Source: Saccharopolyspora kobensis | GTDB taxonomy: Bacteria; Actinomycetota; Actinomycetes; Mycobacteriales; Pseudonocardiaceae | DNA: 61,489 nt | Assembly: GCF_900108315.1 (NCBI RefSeq) | Contig: NZ_FNVB01000008.1 | Coordinates: 1 to 61,489 of the forward strand | Direction: 5' to 3' | Shown: positions 50,497-58,997 of the stretch, in pieces | How positions within the stretch are numbered: the stretch's first letter is position 1 | Layout: every line of letters starts with the position of its first letter | Notes under the pieces: model-generated | What the model was told of the DNA's origin: nothing | The model's database searches: none | Seen by the model: the letters and a program-made list of their open reading frames with translations, nothing else | Made by a program: the position numbers and the translations under genes

Positions 50497-51213
50497 TCAT
50501 GAGTACGCCCTGCGCTGATCCGGTGGCGGGATCTCGGCGCCCTTGTACTCGACGGGGATGCCGCCCAGCGGGTAGTCCTTGCGCTGCGGGTGGCCGTCCC
50601 AGTCGTCCGGCATCAGGATCCGGGTGAGCGCCGGGTGCCCGTCGTAGACGATCCCGAACATGTCCCAGGCCTCGCGCTCCTGGAAGTCCGCGGTCGGGTA
50701 CACCTCGACGACCGACGGCACGTGCGGGTCCTCGACGTCCACCGCGACCTCGACGCGGATCCGGCGCCGGTAGGTCATCGACGTCAGGTGGCAGACCGAG
50801 TGCAGCCGCTGCGGCACCTCCGGCCCGTAGTCCACGCCGGAGACCGAGCTGCACAGCTCGAAGCGCAGCGCCGGGTCGTCGCGCAGCGCGCGGCAGACCT
50901 CCAGCAGCTGGTCGGTGCGCACGTAGAAGGTGATCTCGCCGCGGTCGACCGTCACCTGCTGCACGGTGTCGGCGGGCAGCCCGCGCTCGCCCAGCGCGGC
51001 CAGCAGCGCGTCGGCCACCTCGTCGAACCAGCCGCCGTACGGGCGCTCCGCGGCGGGCGGCACGTAGGCGGGCAGGCGCAGCCCGCCGTAACCCGAGGTG
51101 TCTCCCGTGCCGCGCACGCCGAACATGCCCTGCCGCGCGCGACCGGCCACCGGGCCGGACTGCGGCCGGGCCGGTTCGACCGCCCAGCGCTGCTCGGATT
51201 CGTTGTCAGCCAA
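50497..51213 (-). CDS. nuoC: NADH-quinone oxidoreductase subunit C
   Basis: 238 residues from a TTG. 30-kDa subunit: FELCSSVSGVDYG, CHLTSMTYRRRIRVEVAV, then the signature YPTADFQEREAWDMFGIVYDGHPALTRILMPDDW split by conserved Gly and Asp. Ends in RKDYPLGGIPVEYKG. The unusual start codon is supported by the end of nuoB 6 bp upstream. NuoC stabilises the Q-module with NuoD. It is separate from NuoD, not fused as in E. coli. Confidence 0.96.
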   Translation of the reverse strand: MADNESEQRWAVEPARPQSGPVAGRARQGMFGVRGTGDTSGYGGLRLPAYVPPAAERPYGGWFDEVADALLAALGERGLPADTVQQVTVDRGEITFYVRTDQLLEVCRALRDDPALRFELCSSVSGVDYGPEVPQRLHSVCHLTSMTYRRRIRVEVAVDVEDPHVPSVVEVYPTADFQEREAWDMFGIVYDGHPALTRILMPDDWDGHPQRKDYPLGGIPVEYKGAEIPPPDQRRAYS

Positions 51214-51219
51214 CCGAAC

Positions 51220-51894
51220 TCACCTGCCCGCTTTGAGCTCGCGGGGCCGCTGCGGTGAATCCGCGAACGCCCCCAACGACGGATCGGAACCCATCTCCTG
51301 GCGCTGCGCCACCTGCTTGCGCGCCACGCGTCGGCGCTGCGCCTCGTTCTTCGGCGCGTACCGCTCGGAGGACGGGATCATCGGGGTGCGCTCGCCGCTC
51401 TCCAGCTTCAGCTGCGCGCGCTTGGCGTTGATCGGCTCGTCCATGATCTTGGCGTGCAGCTTGAGGATCGCGTCCAGGAGCATCTCCGGGCGCGGCGGGC
51501 AGCCCGGCAGGTACATGTCCACCGGCACCACGTGGTCCACGCCCTGCACCACGGCGTAGTTGTTGAACATGCCGCCGCTGGAGGCGCACACGCCCATCGC
51601 CAGCACCCAGCGCGGTTCCGGCATCTGGTCGTAGATCTGCCGCAGCACCGGCGCCATCTTGTTGGTGACCCGGCCGGCCACGATCATCAGATCGGCCTGC
51701 CGCGGCGTGGCGGAGAACCGCTCCATGCCGAACCGCGCGATGTCGTAGCGGGAACCGCCGACCGTCATCATCTCGATGGCGCAGCAGGCCAACCCGAACG
51801 TCGCGGGCCACATCGAGGTCTTCCGCGTCCAGTTGACGAGCTTTTCCACGTTGGCCAACAGGATGCCGTTGGGCAACTGCGCTTCGATTCCCAT
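51220..51894 (-). CDS. nuoB: NADH-quinone oxidoreductase subunit B
   Basis: 224 residues from ATG 51894 (GGGAG upstream). PSST subunit with the N2 [4Fe-4S] ligands: tandem Cys in GLACCAIEMM, VCASSGGMFNNY and LPGCPPRPEM. It passes electrons to menaquinone. A 40-residue basic C-terminal tail is typical of actinobacterial NuoB. Confidence 0.97.
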   Translation of the reverse strand: MGIEAQLPNGILLANVEKLVNWTRKTSMWPATFGLACCAIEMMTVGGSRYDIARFGMERFSATPRQADLMIVAGRVTNKMAPVLRQIYDQMPEPRWVLAMGVCASSGGMFNNYAVVQGVDHVVPVDMYLPGCPPRPEMLLDAILKLHAKIMDEPINAKRAQLKLESGERTPMIPSSERYAPKNEAQRRRVARKQVAQRQEMGSDPSLGAFADSPQRPRELKAGR

Positions 51895-51945
51895 CCGCGG
51901 CACTCCCTTCCACAATCGACGCTGACCGTGCTCGTGACCGCCCGG

Positions 51946-52311
51946 TCAGTTCCAGTCGAAGCCACCTCGCCGCCACACGTAGAGGTCGGCGAATCCGAAC
52001 GTGAGGATGAACAGCACCACGGCTCCCGCGCCCCAGAGCCCGAGCGCGTCCGCGGTCACCGCGTAGGGGTAGAGAAAGACCATCTCGATGTCGAAGAGGA
52101 TGAACATCATCGCGGTCAGGTAGTACGAGACCGGCATCCGGCCGCCGCCGATCACCGGCTGCGGCGAGGGCTCGATGCCGCACTCGTAGGCGTCGAGCTT
52201 CGCCTTGTTGTAGCGGCGGGGGCCGACGAGCGGAGCGATCGTGACCGAGAACAGCGCGAACGCGAACGCGAGCGCCAGCAACAGCACGAGCGGGATGTAG
52301 GGATCGAGCAT
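51946..52311 (-). CDS. nuoA: NADH-quinone oxidoreductase subunit A
   Basis: 121 residues from ATG 52311. Three helices with the conserved segment YECGIEPSPQP and FILFDIEMVFLYP. First gene of the operon; downstream of the putative control region at 52427-52472. GAGGG about 7 bp upstream is the likely ribosome site. Confidence 0.96.
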   Translation of the reverse strand: MLDPYIPLVLLLALAFAFALFSVTIAPLVGPRRYNKAKLDAYECGIEPSPQPVIGGGRMPVSYYLTAMMFILFDIEMVFLYPYAVTADALGLWGAGAVVLFILTFGFADLYVWRRGGFDWN

Positions 52312-52426
52312 TCCCCTGCCCTCCGGATCTTCCCCGCTTCCGCGGGGCACATCGTCGGCCCCCGCCGAGACGCACGTCACGTCTCAGAGGTCGGGCCACA
52401 CTCTATGCGGTCGGGTGTGTCGTCTC

Positions 52427-52445
52427 CGTAGTGAGGCGAACCTAA
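52427..52445 (-). promoter_or_regulatory. Iron-box-like site upstream of nuoA
   Basis: On the minus strand, TTAGGTTCGCCTCACTACG matches 12 of 19 positions of the DtxR/IdeR iron-box consensus TTAGGTTAGGCTAACCTAA, with the left half perfect. It lies 116-134 bp upstream of the nuoA start and just downstream of a CATAAA element (52447-52452) that could be a -10 box. Match counted by eye; recognition is inference. Confidence 0.4.
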
Positions 52446-52456
52446 CTTTATGATGT

Positions 52457-52472
52457 CTCGCACACTTGCGAG
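52457..52472. promoter_or_regulatory. 16-bp palindrome in the nuo promoter region
   Basis: CTCGCACACTTGCGAG has perfect 6-bp arms and lies about 5 bp upstream of the putative -10 element and 145 bp upstream of nuoA, between menJ and nuoA. It could be an operator for a redox or respiratory regulator. Confidence 0.35.
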
Positions 52473-52495
52473 CACATCTGACCAGACTCGCGCCA

Positions 52496-53794
52496 TCAGG
52501 CGCTAGGGGTGAGACGAGTAGTGGTGCTGATCACACGGTCCATCACGTCCCCGCCCTTCTCGTCGTAGAGATTTGCCAACAGTTTCAACACGAAACGCAT
52601 CAGCACGGTCCTCGGTAGACCATGCTTCGTAGCGGTGCGCATGACCACCGGATTGCCAATCAACTTGCTGAAGATGTTGCCCATCCGGAAGTAGCCGCCC
52701 AGCGCCTGCTGCACCGCCACCGGGTACCGGCGCAGCGCCTGCTCCCGGGAGAACCCGTCCGGGCGGGCCAGCGCGTGCACCACGCACTCGGCGGCCAGCG
52801 CCGCGGATTCCATCGCGTAGGCGATGCCCTCGCCGTTGAACGGGTTGACCATCCCGCCCGCGTCGCCGACGAGCAGCAAGCCGTTGCGGTAGTGCGGCGT
52901 CCGGTTGAAGCCCATCGGCAGCGCGGCGCCGCCGATCCGCCCGGTCGCGTTCTCCTCACGGAAGCCCCACTCCTCCGGCGTGCCGTCCAGCCAGGAGCGC
53001 AGCAGCTGCCGGTAGTCGGTCTTGCCGTAGGCCTTGGAGGTGGACAGGATGCCCAGCCCGACGTTCACCGTCCCGTCGCCCATCGGGAAGATCCAGCCGT
53101 AGCCCGGCAGCAGCGTGGGCTTGGCCGGGTCCGAGCGGTCCCACAGCTCCAGGTGCGATTCCAGGAAGTCGTCCTTGGTGCGCGGGCTGGTGTAGTAGCG
53201 CCGCACGGCAACGCCCATCGGGCGGTCCTCGCGCTTCTCGATGCCGACCGACAGCGCCAGCCGCGCGGAGACGCCGTCGCAGGCCACCACCAGCGGCGCC
53301 CGGTAGGTGACCGGCGTGCGCTCCGGCCCGGTCTTGGCGGTCACCCCGGTGATCCGGCCGGTCCGCTCGTCGGTGACCGCGCCGGTCACCGTGGTCTGCT
53401 GGACCAGCCGGGCGCCGGCCCGCTGCGCGTTGCGCGCGAGCAGGTCGTCGAAGTCGTTGCGCGGCCGCACCACGCCGTACGGCGGGAAGCTGGCCAGGCT
53501 CGGCCAGTCCAGCTCGACCTCGACCCCGCCACCGACCACCCGCAGGCCGCGGTTGTGCAGCCAGCCCGCTTCCTCCCGGGTGTCGATGCCGAGGTCGATG
53601 AGCTGCTTGACGCCGCGCGGGGTGATGCCGTCGCCGCAGACCTTCTCCCGCGGGAAGACGCTCTTCTCCAGAAGCAGGACGTCCAGGCCGGCCCTGGCCA
53701 GGTACGTCGCCGCCGTCGATCCGGCAGGCCCGGCCCCGACGACGATCACCTCCGCGTCGTCGTCCGGTCGACGGCGGCTGGTGGCGCTGGTCAT
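52496..53794 (-). CDS. menJ: Geranylgeranyl-reductase-family flavoprotein, menaquinone reductase type
   Basis: 432 residues. FAD-binding Rossmann motif VIVVGAGPAGSTAATYLARAG, FPREKVCGDGITPRGV, GDGTVNVGLGI and GDAGGMVNPFNGEGIAYAMESA. In mycobacteria the MenJ homologue reduces one isoprene unit of menaquinone, and other members reduce archaeal or chlorophyll prenyl chains. The location between nuo and menG supports a menaquinone role, although the reduced unit is unproven. Ends 185 bp from the nuoA start. Confidence 0.9.
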   Translation of the reverse strand: MTSATSRRRPDDDAEVIVVGAGPAGSTAATYLARAGLDVLLLEKSVFPREKVCGDGITPRGVKQLIDLGIDTREEAGWLHNRGLRVVGGGVEVELDWPSLASFPPYGVVRPRNDFDDLLARNAQRAGARLVQQTTVTGAVTDERTGRITGVTAKTGPERTPVTYRAPLVVACDGVSARLALSVGIEKREDRPMGVAVRRYYTSPRTKDDFLESHLELWDRSDPAKPTLLPGYGWIFPMGDGTVNVGLGILSTSKAYGKTDYRQLLRSWLDGTPEEWGFREENATGRIGGAALPMGFNRTPHYRNGLLLVGDAGGMVNPFNGEGIAYAMESAALAAECVVHALARPDGFSREQALRRYPVAVQQALGGYFRMGNIFSKLIGNPVVMRTATKHGLPRTVLMRFVLKLLANLYDEKGGDVMDRVISTTTRLTPSA

Positions 53795-54186
53795 GACACT
53801 CCTTGAGCTAGTGCAGTGCGCGGTGCGACCGCCCCCTCCCGGCGGACCGCACCGGGAACCCGCTTGTGAACGAGTTCACTAACTTCCGAGTTTATGCCGG
53901 ACAAAGGCCGCGATCGACCCCTGCGGCTACGCCACCCGAGTGACCATCGCCCCAGCTAGAACCAGCCCTGGACCGATCGGACGACCCCGACCGGACCACT
54001 TCTCCAGCTGGTTCAGGAGGGGTCCCGGTCCCGTCGCCGGAGCGTCGTTGGCCGCTCCCGGCGCACCCCGCCGCCCGAAGACCTCCAGCACCTCGGCACC
54101 GTTCGGCCGCGCTGCCGCCGCTGCGGTGATCTCCCCCGTGGAGCTCACGGCTGCCCGTTCGCGCTGGTCAAAGCCAGCTTCGGCAG
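53795..54186. other. Intergenic gap, no convincing gene
   Basis: The 392 bp between the menJ start and the AtuA-C gene end is open in short frames on both strands (for example 53927-54148 minus). None has a ribosome site, a recognisable family or convincing codon structure. It probably contains the menJ promoter and the 3' region of the atuA operon. No hairpin with a U-tract is visible. Confidence 0.4.
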
Positions 54187-54486
54187 CTATTCGCGGATCG
54201 GCATCGCGAGCAAGCGGGAGCTGAGGGTCTTGCCGTGGGTGTCCAGGGCCAGGGAGGTCGTCACGCCGCCTTCGAGCGCTCGGTGGCAGGTGAACTGGAG
54301 GGCTCGGAGGTTCGGGAGCTCCCAGCGGCGGACCTCGCCGCGGACCGCCAGGTGCTCGCGCACGCGGTCGGCCGTCACCTCGCGGACCAGCAGGTCGTAG
54401 TCCTCGTCGCGGTGCGGGAACAGCGACAGCGTCGAGGTGTCGCCCTTGTCCCCGGCCCGGCAGTGGGCGATGTCATGCAGCAGCAC
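54187..54486 (-). CDS. AtuA C-terminal-domain-like small protein
   Basis: 99 residues, the last gene of a three-gene operon. It resembles the C-terminal domain of AtuA/acyclic-terpene-utilisation proteins: LLHDIAHCRAGDKGDTSTLSLFPH, LPNLRALQFTCHRALEGG. The start overlaps the end of the AtuA gene by 14 bp, so AtuA is encoded as two chains (main domain and C-terminal domain), as in many bacteria outside Pseudomonas. Function: unknown subunit of the AtuA-type protein. Confidence 0.8.
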   Translation of the reverse strand: MLLHDIAHCRAGDKGDTSTLSLFPHRDEDYDLLVREVTADRVREHLAVRGEVRRWELPNLRALQFTCHRALEGGVTTSLALDTHGKTLSSRLLAMPIRE

Positions 54487-55759
54487 CGTCGGCCTCCAGC
54501 ACGGTCACGCGGGTTTCCACCTCGGAGCGGGGGATCAGCGTCGAGACGATCCCGATCACCTCGCGGACGTCGGTGCGGACGCCGCCGCCACCGGCCGGTC
54601 CGTTGGTGTAGAGCGATTCGACCTCGTGGCACACCAGGTCGGCGAGCTCCGGGTCCGGGGCCAGCGCGGCGACCCGCAGCCGGCACTCGTCGGCTCTCCC
54701 GAGGACGTCGGCGCGGATGCGCAGGCCGGTGCCGCGCAGCCGGGTGGTGACGACGTCGGCCGCCAGGCGGGCTCGGCGGTCGGCGTTCGGCCCGGCGTAG
54801 GAGATCCCGCACTCCGCGCGGTGCCCGGCGCGGTAGCCGACGCTGACCTTCAGCTCCGCTGGCCGCGGCCTGCCGATCGCGCCGCTGATCCGGACCCGGT
54901 CCGCCGCGACCTGCTCCGCGCGCACCTCGCGGAAGTCCAGCACCACGTCGGGCGTGCGGTAGCCCGCCGGGTCGGTCACCTCGTAGAGCAGCTGCTCGCG
55001 CACGGTCGCGGTGGAGACCAGCCCTCCGGTGCCCGGGAGCTTGCCGATGACCGCGGTTCCGCCGGGTTCCACTGCGGCATGGGGGAACCCGAGGTCCGCC
55101 AGGTCCGGCACCTCCTTCGCGCCGGGATCGGCGAAGTAGCCGCCGGTGACCTGCCCGGCGCACTCCAGGACGTGGCCGACGAGCGTTCCGGCCGCCATCC
55201 GCTGCCAGTCGTCGAGGTCCCAGCCGAGCCGGTGCGCCATCGGAGCCAGGAACAGCGAGGGATCGGCGACCCGGCCGGTCAGCACCACGTCCGCGCCGGT
55301 GTCCAGGGCGGGCAGCAGCGCATCGGCGCCGAGGTAGGCGTTGGCCGAGACGACCTCGCCGTGAGCGGCCAGCGCGATGCCGTCCTCCAGCGCGGGTGCG
55401 CGCAGGTCCAGCCGGTCCAGCACGTCGTCGCCGGTGACCACCGCGATGCGCCCGCGCAGCCCGGATTCCACCAGCAGGTCGCGGGTGGTCTCGCCCGCCG
55501 CGATGGGGTTCGCCGCGCCCATGTTGGTCACCACGCGGACGCCGTTGCCGATGGCGACCGGCAGCAACGGGCGGAAGCGGGCGCGCAACCGCGGGTCGTG
55601 GCCCAGCGCCGGGTCGCGGAGGCGGCGCTGCTGGCCGAGCGCGATGGTGCGCTCCGCCAGGCACTCCAGCACCAGGTCGTCCAGCTCGCCGCGCGCCGCC
55701 AGCTGCACCGCGGGCTCGATCCGGTCGCCGGCGAACCCGGCTCCGCTGCCGATCCGCAT
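54473..55759 (-). CDS. AtuA family protein (acyclic terpene utilisation, main domain)
   Basis: 428 residues from ATG 55759. Recognised as AtuA/DUF1446: RIGSGAGFAGDRIEPAVQLA, NMGAANPIAAG, ADVVLTGRVADPSLFLAP, GHVLECAGQVTGGYFADPG, LPGTGG and a RRSEVET-type end. AtuA is required in Pseudomonas for growth on citronellol or geraniol, but its biochemical role is unknown. It overlaps the transporter stop by 1 bp (TGATG) and is followed by the C-terminal-domain gene. The substrate in this actinomycete is not predictable. Confidence 0.85.
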   Translation of the reverse strand: MRIGSGAGFAGDRIEPAVQLAARGELDDLVLECLAERTIALGQQRRLRDPALGHDPRLRARFRPLLPVAIGNGVRVVTNMGAANPIAAGETTRDLLVESGLRGRIAVVTGDDVLDRLDLRAPALEDGIALAAHGEVVSANAYLGADALLPALDTGADVVLTGRVADPSLFLAPMAHRLGWDLDDWQRMAAGTLVGHVLECAGQVTGGYFADPGAKEVPDLADLGFPHAAVEPGGTAVIGKLPGTGGLVSTATVREQLLYEVTDPAGYRTPDVVLDFREVRAEQVAADRVRISGAIGRPRPAELKVSVGYRAGHRAECGISYAGPNADRRARLAADVVTTRLRGTGLRIRADVLGRADECRLRVAALAPDPELADLVCHEVESLYTNGPAGGGGVRTDVREVIGIVSTLIPRSEVETRVTVLEADGAAA

Positions 55760-57030
55760 CACAGCACCCCCGTCAGCAGAGCGACCGCCGTCATCACCAG
55801 CGTCGTGCCGAACGCCCACTTGAAGGCGAACCGCTGGTGCTCGCCGAGGTCCACCCCGCTCATCCCGAGCAGGATGAACGTCGAAGCGGTCAGCGGGCTG
55901 AGCGGGAAACCGGTGGTCATCTGGCCGAGGATCGCCGCCCGGCCGATGGCCGCCGGGTCGCCGCCGAGCGCCGCGCTCGTCTCGGCCAGCACCGGGACGA
56001 TCCCGTAGTAGAAGGCGTCCGGGGTGAACACCAGGCTCAGCGGCATGCTCGCGATGGCCGTGCCCACCGGCAGCAGGCCCGCCGCCGAGTCCGGGATCAC
56101 CGAGACCAGGCCCTCGGCCATCGCGCCGATCATCCCGGTGCCGGTGAGGATGCCGGTGAACACGCCCGCCGCGAAGATCACCGCGACCACCAGCACCACG
56201 TTGTAGGCGTGCTTGGTGAGCAGCTCCTGCTGCGCCGCCCAGCTCGGCCGGTTGATCAGCAGCGCCACCAGGAAGGCCAGCAGGAACAGCACCTCCAGGT
56301 CGGCGAGCTGCGCCAGCAGGCAGCCCACCAGCACCACCGTGAGCAGCGCGTTGATCCAGAACCGCACCCGGTCGGCGCCGGTGAGCCGGGGCCGCTCGGC
56401 GACGTCGAGCTCGACCACGCCGAGCCGCTTGCGCTCGCCGCGGCCGATCAAGTACGCCGCCACCAGCACCCACAGGACGCCCGCCAGCATCGCGGGCAGG
56501 ACCGGGAGGAACAGCTGGCCGCTGTCCAGGTGCAGCGCGGCCATCGCGCGGGCCGTCGGGCCGCCCCACGGCACCATGTTCATCACGCCCGCCGCCAGGC
56601 AGACCACCCCGGCCAGCACCACCCGGCGCATGCCGAGCCGCTGGTAGATCGGCAGCAGCGCGGAAACGGTGATCAGGAACGTGGAGGCGCCGTCGCCGTC
56701 GAGCGCGACCAGCAGGGTCAGCAGCGCGGTGCCCACGGTGATCTTCATCGGGTCGCCGCCCGCCCAGCGCAGGATCCGGGCGACGGCCGGGTCGAACAGC
56801 CCGGTGTCGACCATCAGGCTGAAGTAGAGCACCGCGAAGGTGATCATGATGGCCACCGGGGCGACGGTGACCAGGCCGTCGGCGATCATCCCGCCCAGCC
56901 CGGCGCCGAACCCGCTCACCAGCGCGGCCGCGATCGGCACCAGGGTGAGCGCGAACAGCACCGAGACCCGGCGGGACAGCACCAGCGCCAGGAAGACCCC
57001 GACGGTGAGGAATCCGCTCACGGCGAGCAT
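55759..57030 (-). CDS. CitMHS-family divalent-metal/citrate-type transporter
   Basis: 423 residues, about 12 helices, from ATG 57030 (GGAGGT upstream). Citrate-Mg2+:H+ symporter family (CitM/CitH): SGFGAGLGGMIADGLVTVAPVAIM, VALDGDGASTFLITVSALLP, MVPWGGPTARAMAAL, and LSLVFTPDAFYYGI in the C-terminal half. First gene of an operon with the AtuA genes; it likely imports the carboxylate the AtuA proteins help degrade. The LysR gene is divergent and 90 bp away. Confidence 0.88.
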   Translation of the reverse strand: MLAVSGFLTVGVFLALVLSRRVSVLFALTLVPIAAALVSGFGAGLGGMIADGLVTVAPVAIMITFAVLYFSLMVDTGLFDPAVARILRWAGGDPMKITVGTALLTLLVALDGDGASTFLITVSALLPIYQRLGMRRVVLAGVVCLAAGVMNMVPWGGPTARAMAALHLDSGQLFLPVLPAMLAGVLWVLVAAYLIGRGERKRLGVVELDVAERPRLTGADRVRFWINALLTVVLVGCLLAQLADLEVLFLLAFLVALLINRPSWAAQQELLTKHAYNVVLVVAVIFAAGVFTGILTGTGMIGAMAEGLVSVIPDSAAGLLPVGTAIASMPLSLVFTPDAFYYGIVPVLAETSAALGGDPAAIGRAAILGQMTTGFPLSPLTASTFILLGMSGVDLGEHQRFAFKWAFGTTLVMTAVALLTGVL

Positions 57031-57120
57031 GCGCACCTCCGAACTCGAACGGAGGAACTGTGATCCGCATCGCCCATGCGGGTCAAGCAATAGTTAGTGA
57101 TAGATTCATGCCCCGTGAGC

Positions 57121-58038
57121 ATGGACCTGACGATGCAGCAGCTCCGGCTGGTGCTGGCCGTGCACGACGCGGGCAGCTTCACGCTCGCCGCCGAACGCCT
57201 CCACCTGGCCCAGTCGTCGATGAGCCGAACGGTCCGCGAGGTCGAGCGGCGGCTGGGCATCGCGCTGTTCGAGCGCACCACCCGCAACCTGACGAGCACG
57301 CCGGAGGGCCGCGAGTTCTGCCGGGTCGCGCGGCAGGTCGTCGAGTCGTTCGACGCCGGGATCAACCACTTCCAGGGATTCCTCGCCGGGAGCCGCGGGC
57401 GGGTGCGCATCGCGGCGCTGCCGTCGCTGGCCGCGATCCTGCTGCCGCCGGTGGTGTCCGCCTACCGCGCGACGCACCCGGACGTGGAACTGTCCATTTC
57501 GGACGCGATGTCGGACGAGGTGCTGCAGCAGGTCCGCGCCGGGATCGTGGACCTGGCGCTCACGGTGGTCGCCGAGCCGCTGCCGGACCTGCACGTCAAG
57601 CCGATCGCCACCGACCGGTTCTGCTGCGTCTTCCCGCCGCGGCACCGGTTCGCCGCGCAGCGCGGCCTCACCTGGTCGAACCTGGCGGGCGAGCCGCACA
57701 TCGCCTTCGACCCGAGCAGCAGCATCCGCCAGCACGCCGAACGCGCCTTCGGCGCGGCGAAGATCCGCCCGGACGTGGTGCTGGAGTCCAGCAACATCAC
57801 CACGGTCGCGGGCCTGGTCGCGGCGGGCCTCGGCGTGGCGGTGGTGCCGGGCCTGGTGCTGCCGCTGGTCCGGTTCGCCGGCCTGGAGCACCGAGCCCTG
57901 ACCGAGCCGGAGACCAGCCGCCGCATCGCGGTGGTCCGCAACCCGCACCGCCCGCTGGCGGCGGCCTCGAAGGCCTTCATCACGGCGATCACCCACCGCG
58001 CCGAAACCCCGCTACCCCCGGAAACCACCTGGCTCTGA
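57121..58038 (+). CDS. LysR-type regulator of the CitMHS-AtuA cassette
   Basis: 305 residues from ATG 57121 (GTG 57115 is an alternative). Winged helix-turn-helix (TMQQLRLVLAVHDAGSFTLA), FERTTRNLTSTPEG wing and a LysR effector domain (SRGRVRIAALPSLAAILLPP). It is divergent from the CitMHS gene, the classical layout of a LysR gene beside its target operon. The gap at 57031-57120 holds the AT-rich AATAGTTAGTGATAGATT, a candidate binding site. Confidence 0.92.
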   Translation: MDLTMQQLRLVLAVHDAGSFTLAAERLHLAQSSMSRTVREVERRLGIALFERTTRNLTSTPEGREFCRVARQVVESFDAGINHFQGFLAGSRGRVRIAALPSLAAILLPPVVSAYRATHPDVELSISDAMSDEVLQQVRAGIVDLALTVVAEPLPDLHVKPIATDRFCCVFPPRHRFAAQRGLTWSNLAGEPHIAFDPSSSIRQHAERAFGAAKIRPDVVLESSNITTVAGLVAAGLGVAVVPGLVLPLVRFAGLEHRALTEPETSRRIAVVRNPHRPLAAASKAFITAITHRAETPLPPETTWL

Positions 58039-58096
58039 CCAAACCGGCACCCGATACCCCGGAACGCACCCCACGCTCCCGCGCACGACCCCACGC

Positions 58097-58256
58097 AATT
58101 TCAATTGAAATCGAACGTCAAATTTCAATTGAAATCTCATGTGCAATTTCAATTGAAATTGCGGACCGTCGGTGTGTCGGCGTCCGACACGCCGGTGGCG
58201 CGTCGGGTGACCGGGCAATTTCAATGGAAGTCGTGGGCGTGATTTCCATTGAAGTT
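58097..58256. repeat. Palindrome array, locus 3 (three plus two units)
   Basis: Units centred at 58104.5, 58128.5 and 58152.5, then 58224.5 and 58248.5; steps of 24, 24, 72 and 24 bp. The first three are AATTTCAATTGAAAT-like; the last two carry CAATGG and CCATTG variants. Between the blocks lies a GC-rich palindrome GTGTCGGCGTCCGACAC and the shared GGCGCGTCGGG companion. Convergent gap between the LysR gene and menG. Confidence 0.92.
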
Positions 58257-58273
58257 TCGGCGTGTCCGACGGC

Positions 58274-58963
58274 TCAGGAGGGCTTCACCGCGCGGTGGAT
58301 CGCCACGACTCCGCTGGTCAGGTTCCGCCAGGCGACGTCCGTCCAGCCGGACTCGGCGATCAGCTCCGCCAGGGCACGCTGGTCCGGCCACTCGCGGATC
58401 GACTCCGCCAGGTAGACGTAGGCGTCCGGGTTCGACGAGACCGCGCGGGCGATCGGCGGCAGCGCGCGCATCAGGTAGTTCAGGTAGATCGTGCGGAACG
58501 GCTGCCAGGTCGGTGTGGAGAACTCGCACACCACCAGCCGGCCGCCCGGGCGCACCACGCGCTGCATCTCCCGCAGCCCGGCCGCGGTGTCCACGAGGTT
58601 GCGCAGGCCGAAGGAGATCGTCACCGCGTCGAAGGACTCGTCCGCGAAGGGTAGCCGCAGCGCGTCCGCGGCGACCATCGGCACGCCGCGGTGCCGACCG
58701 ACCGAGAGCATGCCCAGCGAGAAGTCCGCGGCCACGCACCAGGCGCCGGACCGGGAGAACTCCTCGGTCGACACACCGCTGCCCGCCGCCAGGTCGAGCA
58801 CGCGCTCGTCGCGCTTGGGCGACAGCGCCCGCCTGGTGACCTCCCGCCACCGGCGGTCCTGGCCGAAGGACAGCACGGTGTTGGTCAGGTCGTACCGGCG
58901 CGCGACACCGTCGAACATCGCGGCGACTTCGCGAGGGTCCTTGTCCAAACCTGCCCGAGACAC
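58274..58963 (-). CDS. menG: Demethylmenaquinone methyltransferase
   Basis: 229 residues. MenG/UbiE: AMFDGVARRYDLTNTVLSFGQ, SAM-binding VLDLAAGSGVST, FSLGMLSVG, LPFADESFDAVTISFGLRNL and GGRLVVCEF. It methylates demethylmenaquinone in the last or next-to-last step of menaquinone synthesis. Orthologous to the gene that precedes mgtA in mycobacteria. Position beside mgtA supports the call. Confidence 0.95.
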   Translation of the reverse strand: MSRAGLDKDPREVAAMFDGVARRYDLTNTVLSFGQDRRWREVTRRALSPKRDERVLDLAAGSGVSTEEFSRSGAWCVAADFSLGMLSVGRHRGVPMVAADALRLPFADESFDAVTISFGLRNLVDTAAGLREMQRVVRPGGRLVVCEFSTPTWQPFRTIYLNYLMRALPPIARAVSSNPDAYVYLAESIREWPDQRALAELIAESGWTDVAWRNLTSGVVAIHRAVKPS

Positions 58964-58997
58964 ACCCGCAGCGTACGTGGCCGACCCGCCGCCGGCG

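Noticed and set aside
53927..54148. Small minus-strand frame of 73 codons between menJ and the AtuA operon
   Set aside because: No ribosome site, no recognisable domain, and a competing plus-strand frame (53940-54224). Treated as a gap.
54187..57030. Biosynthetic gene cluster for a terpenoid
   Set aside because: The AtuA-like proteins and one polyprenyl synthase are catabolic or quinone-related. There are no terpene cyclases, P450s or other biosynthetic genes nearby.
58097..58256. Palindrome arrays read as coding repeats (ISIEI-type peptides in both strands)
   Set aside because: Because 24 and 72 are multiples of three and the palindrome has no stop, every strand gives an open ISIEI-type frame. 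The peptides have no start or ribosome site and cross gene ends. They follow from the DNA symmetry. A decayed coding repeat is not excluded but is less likely.
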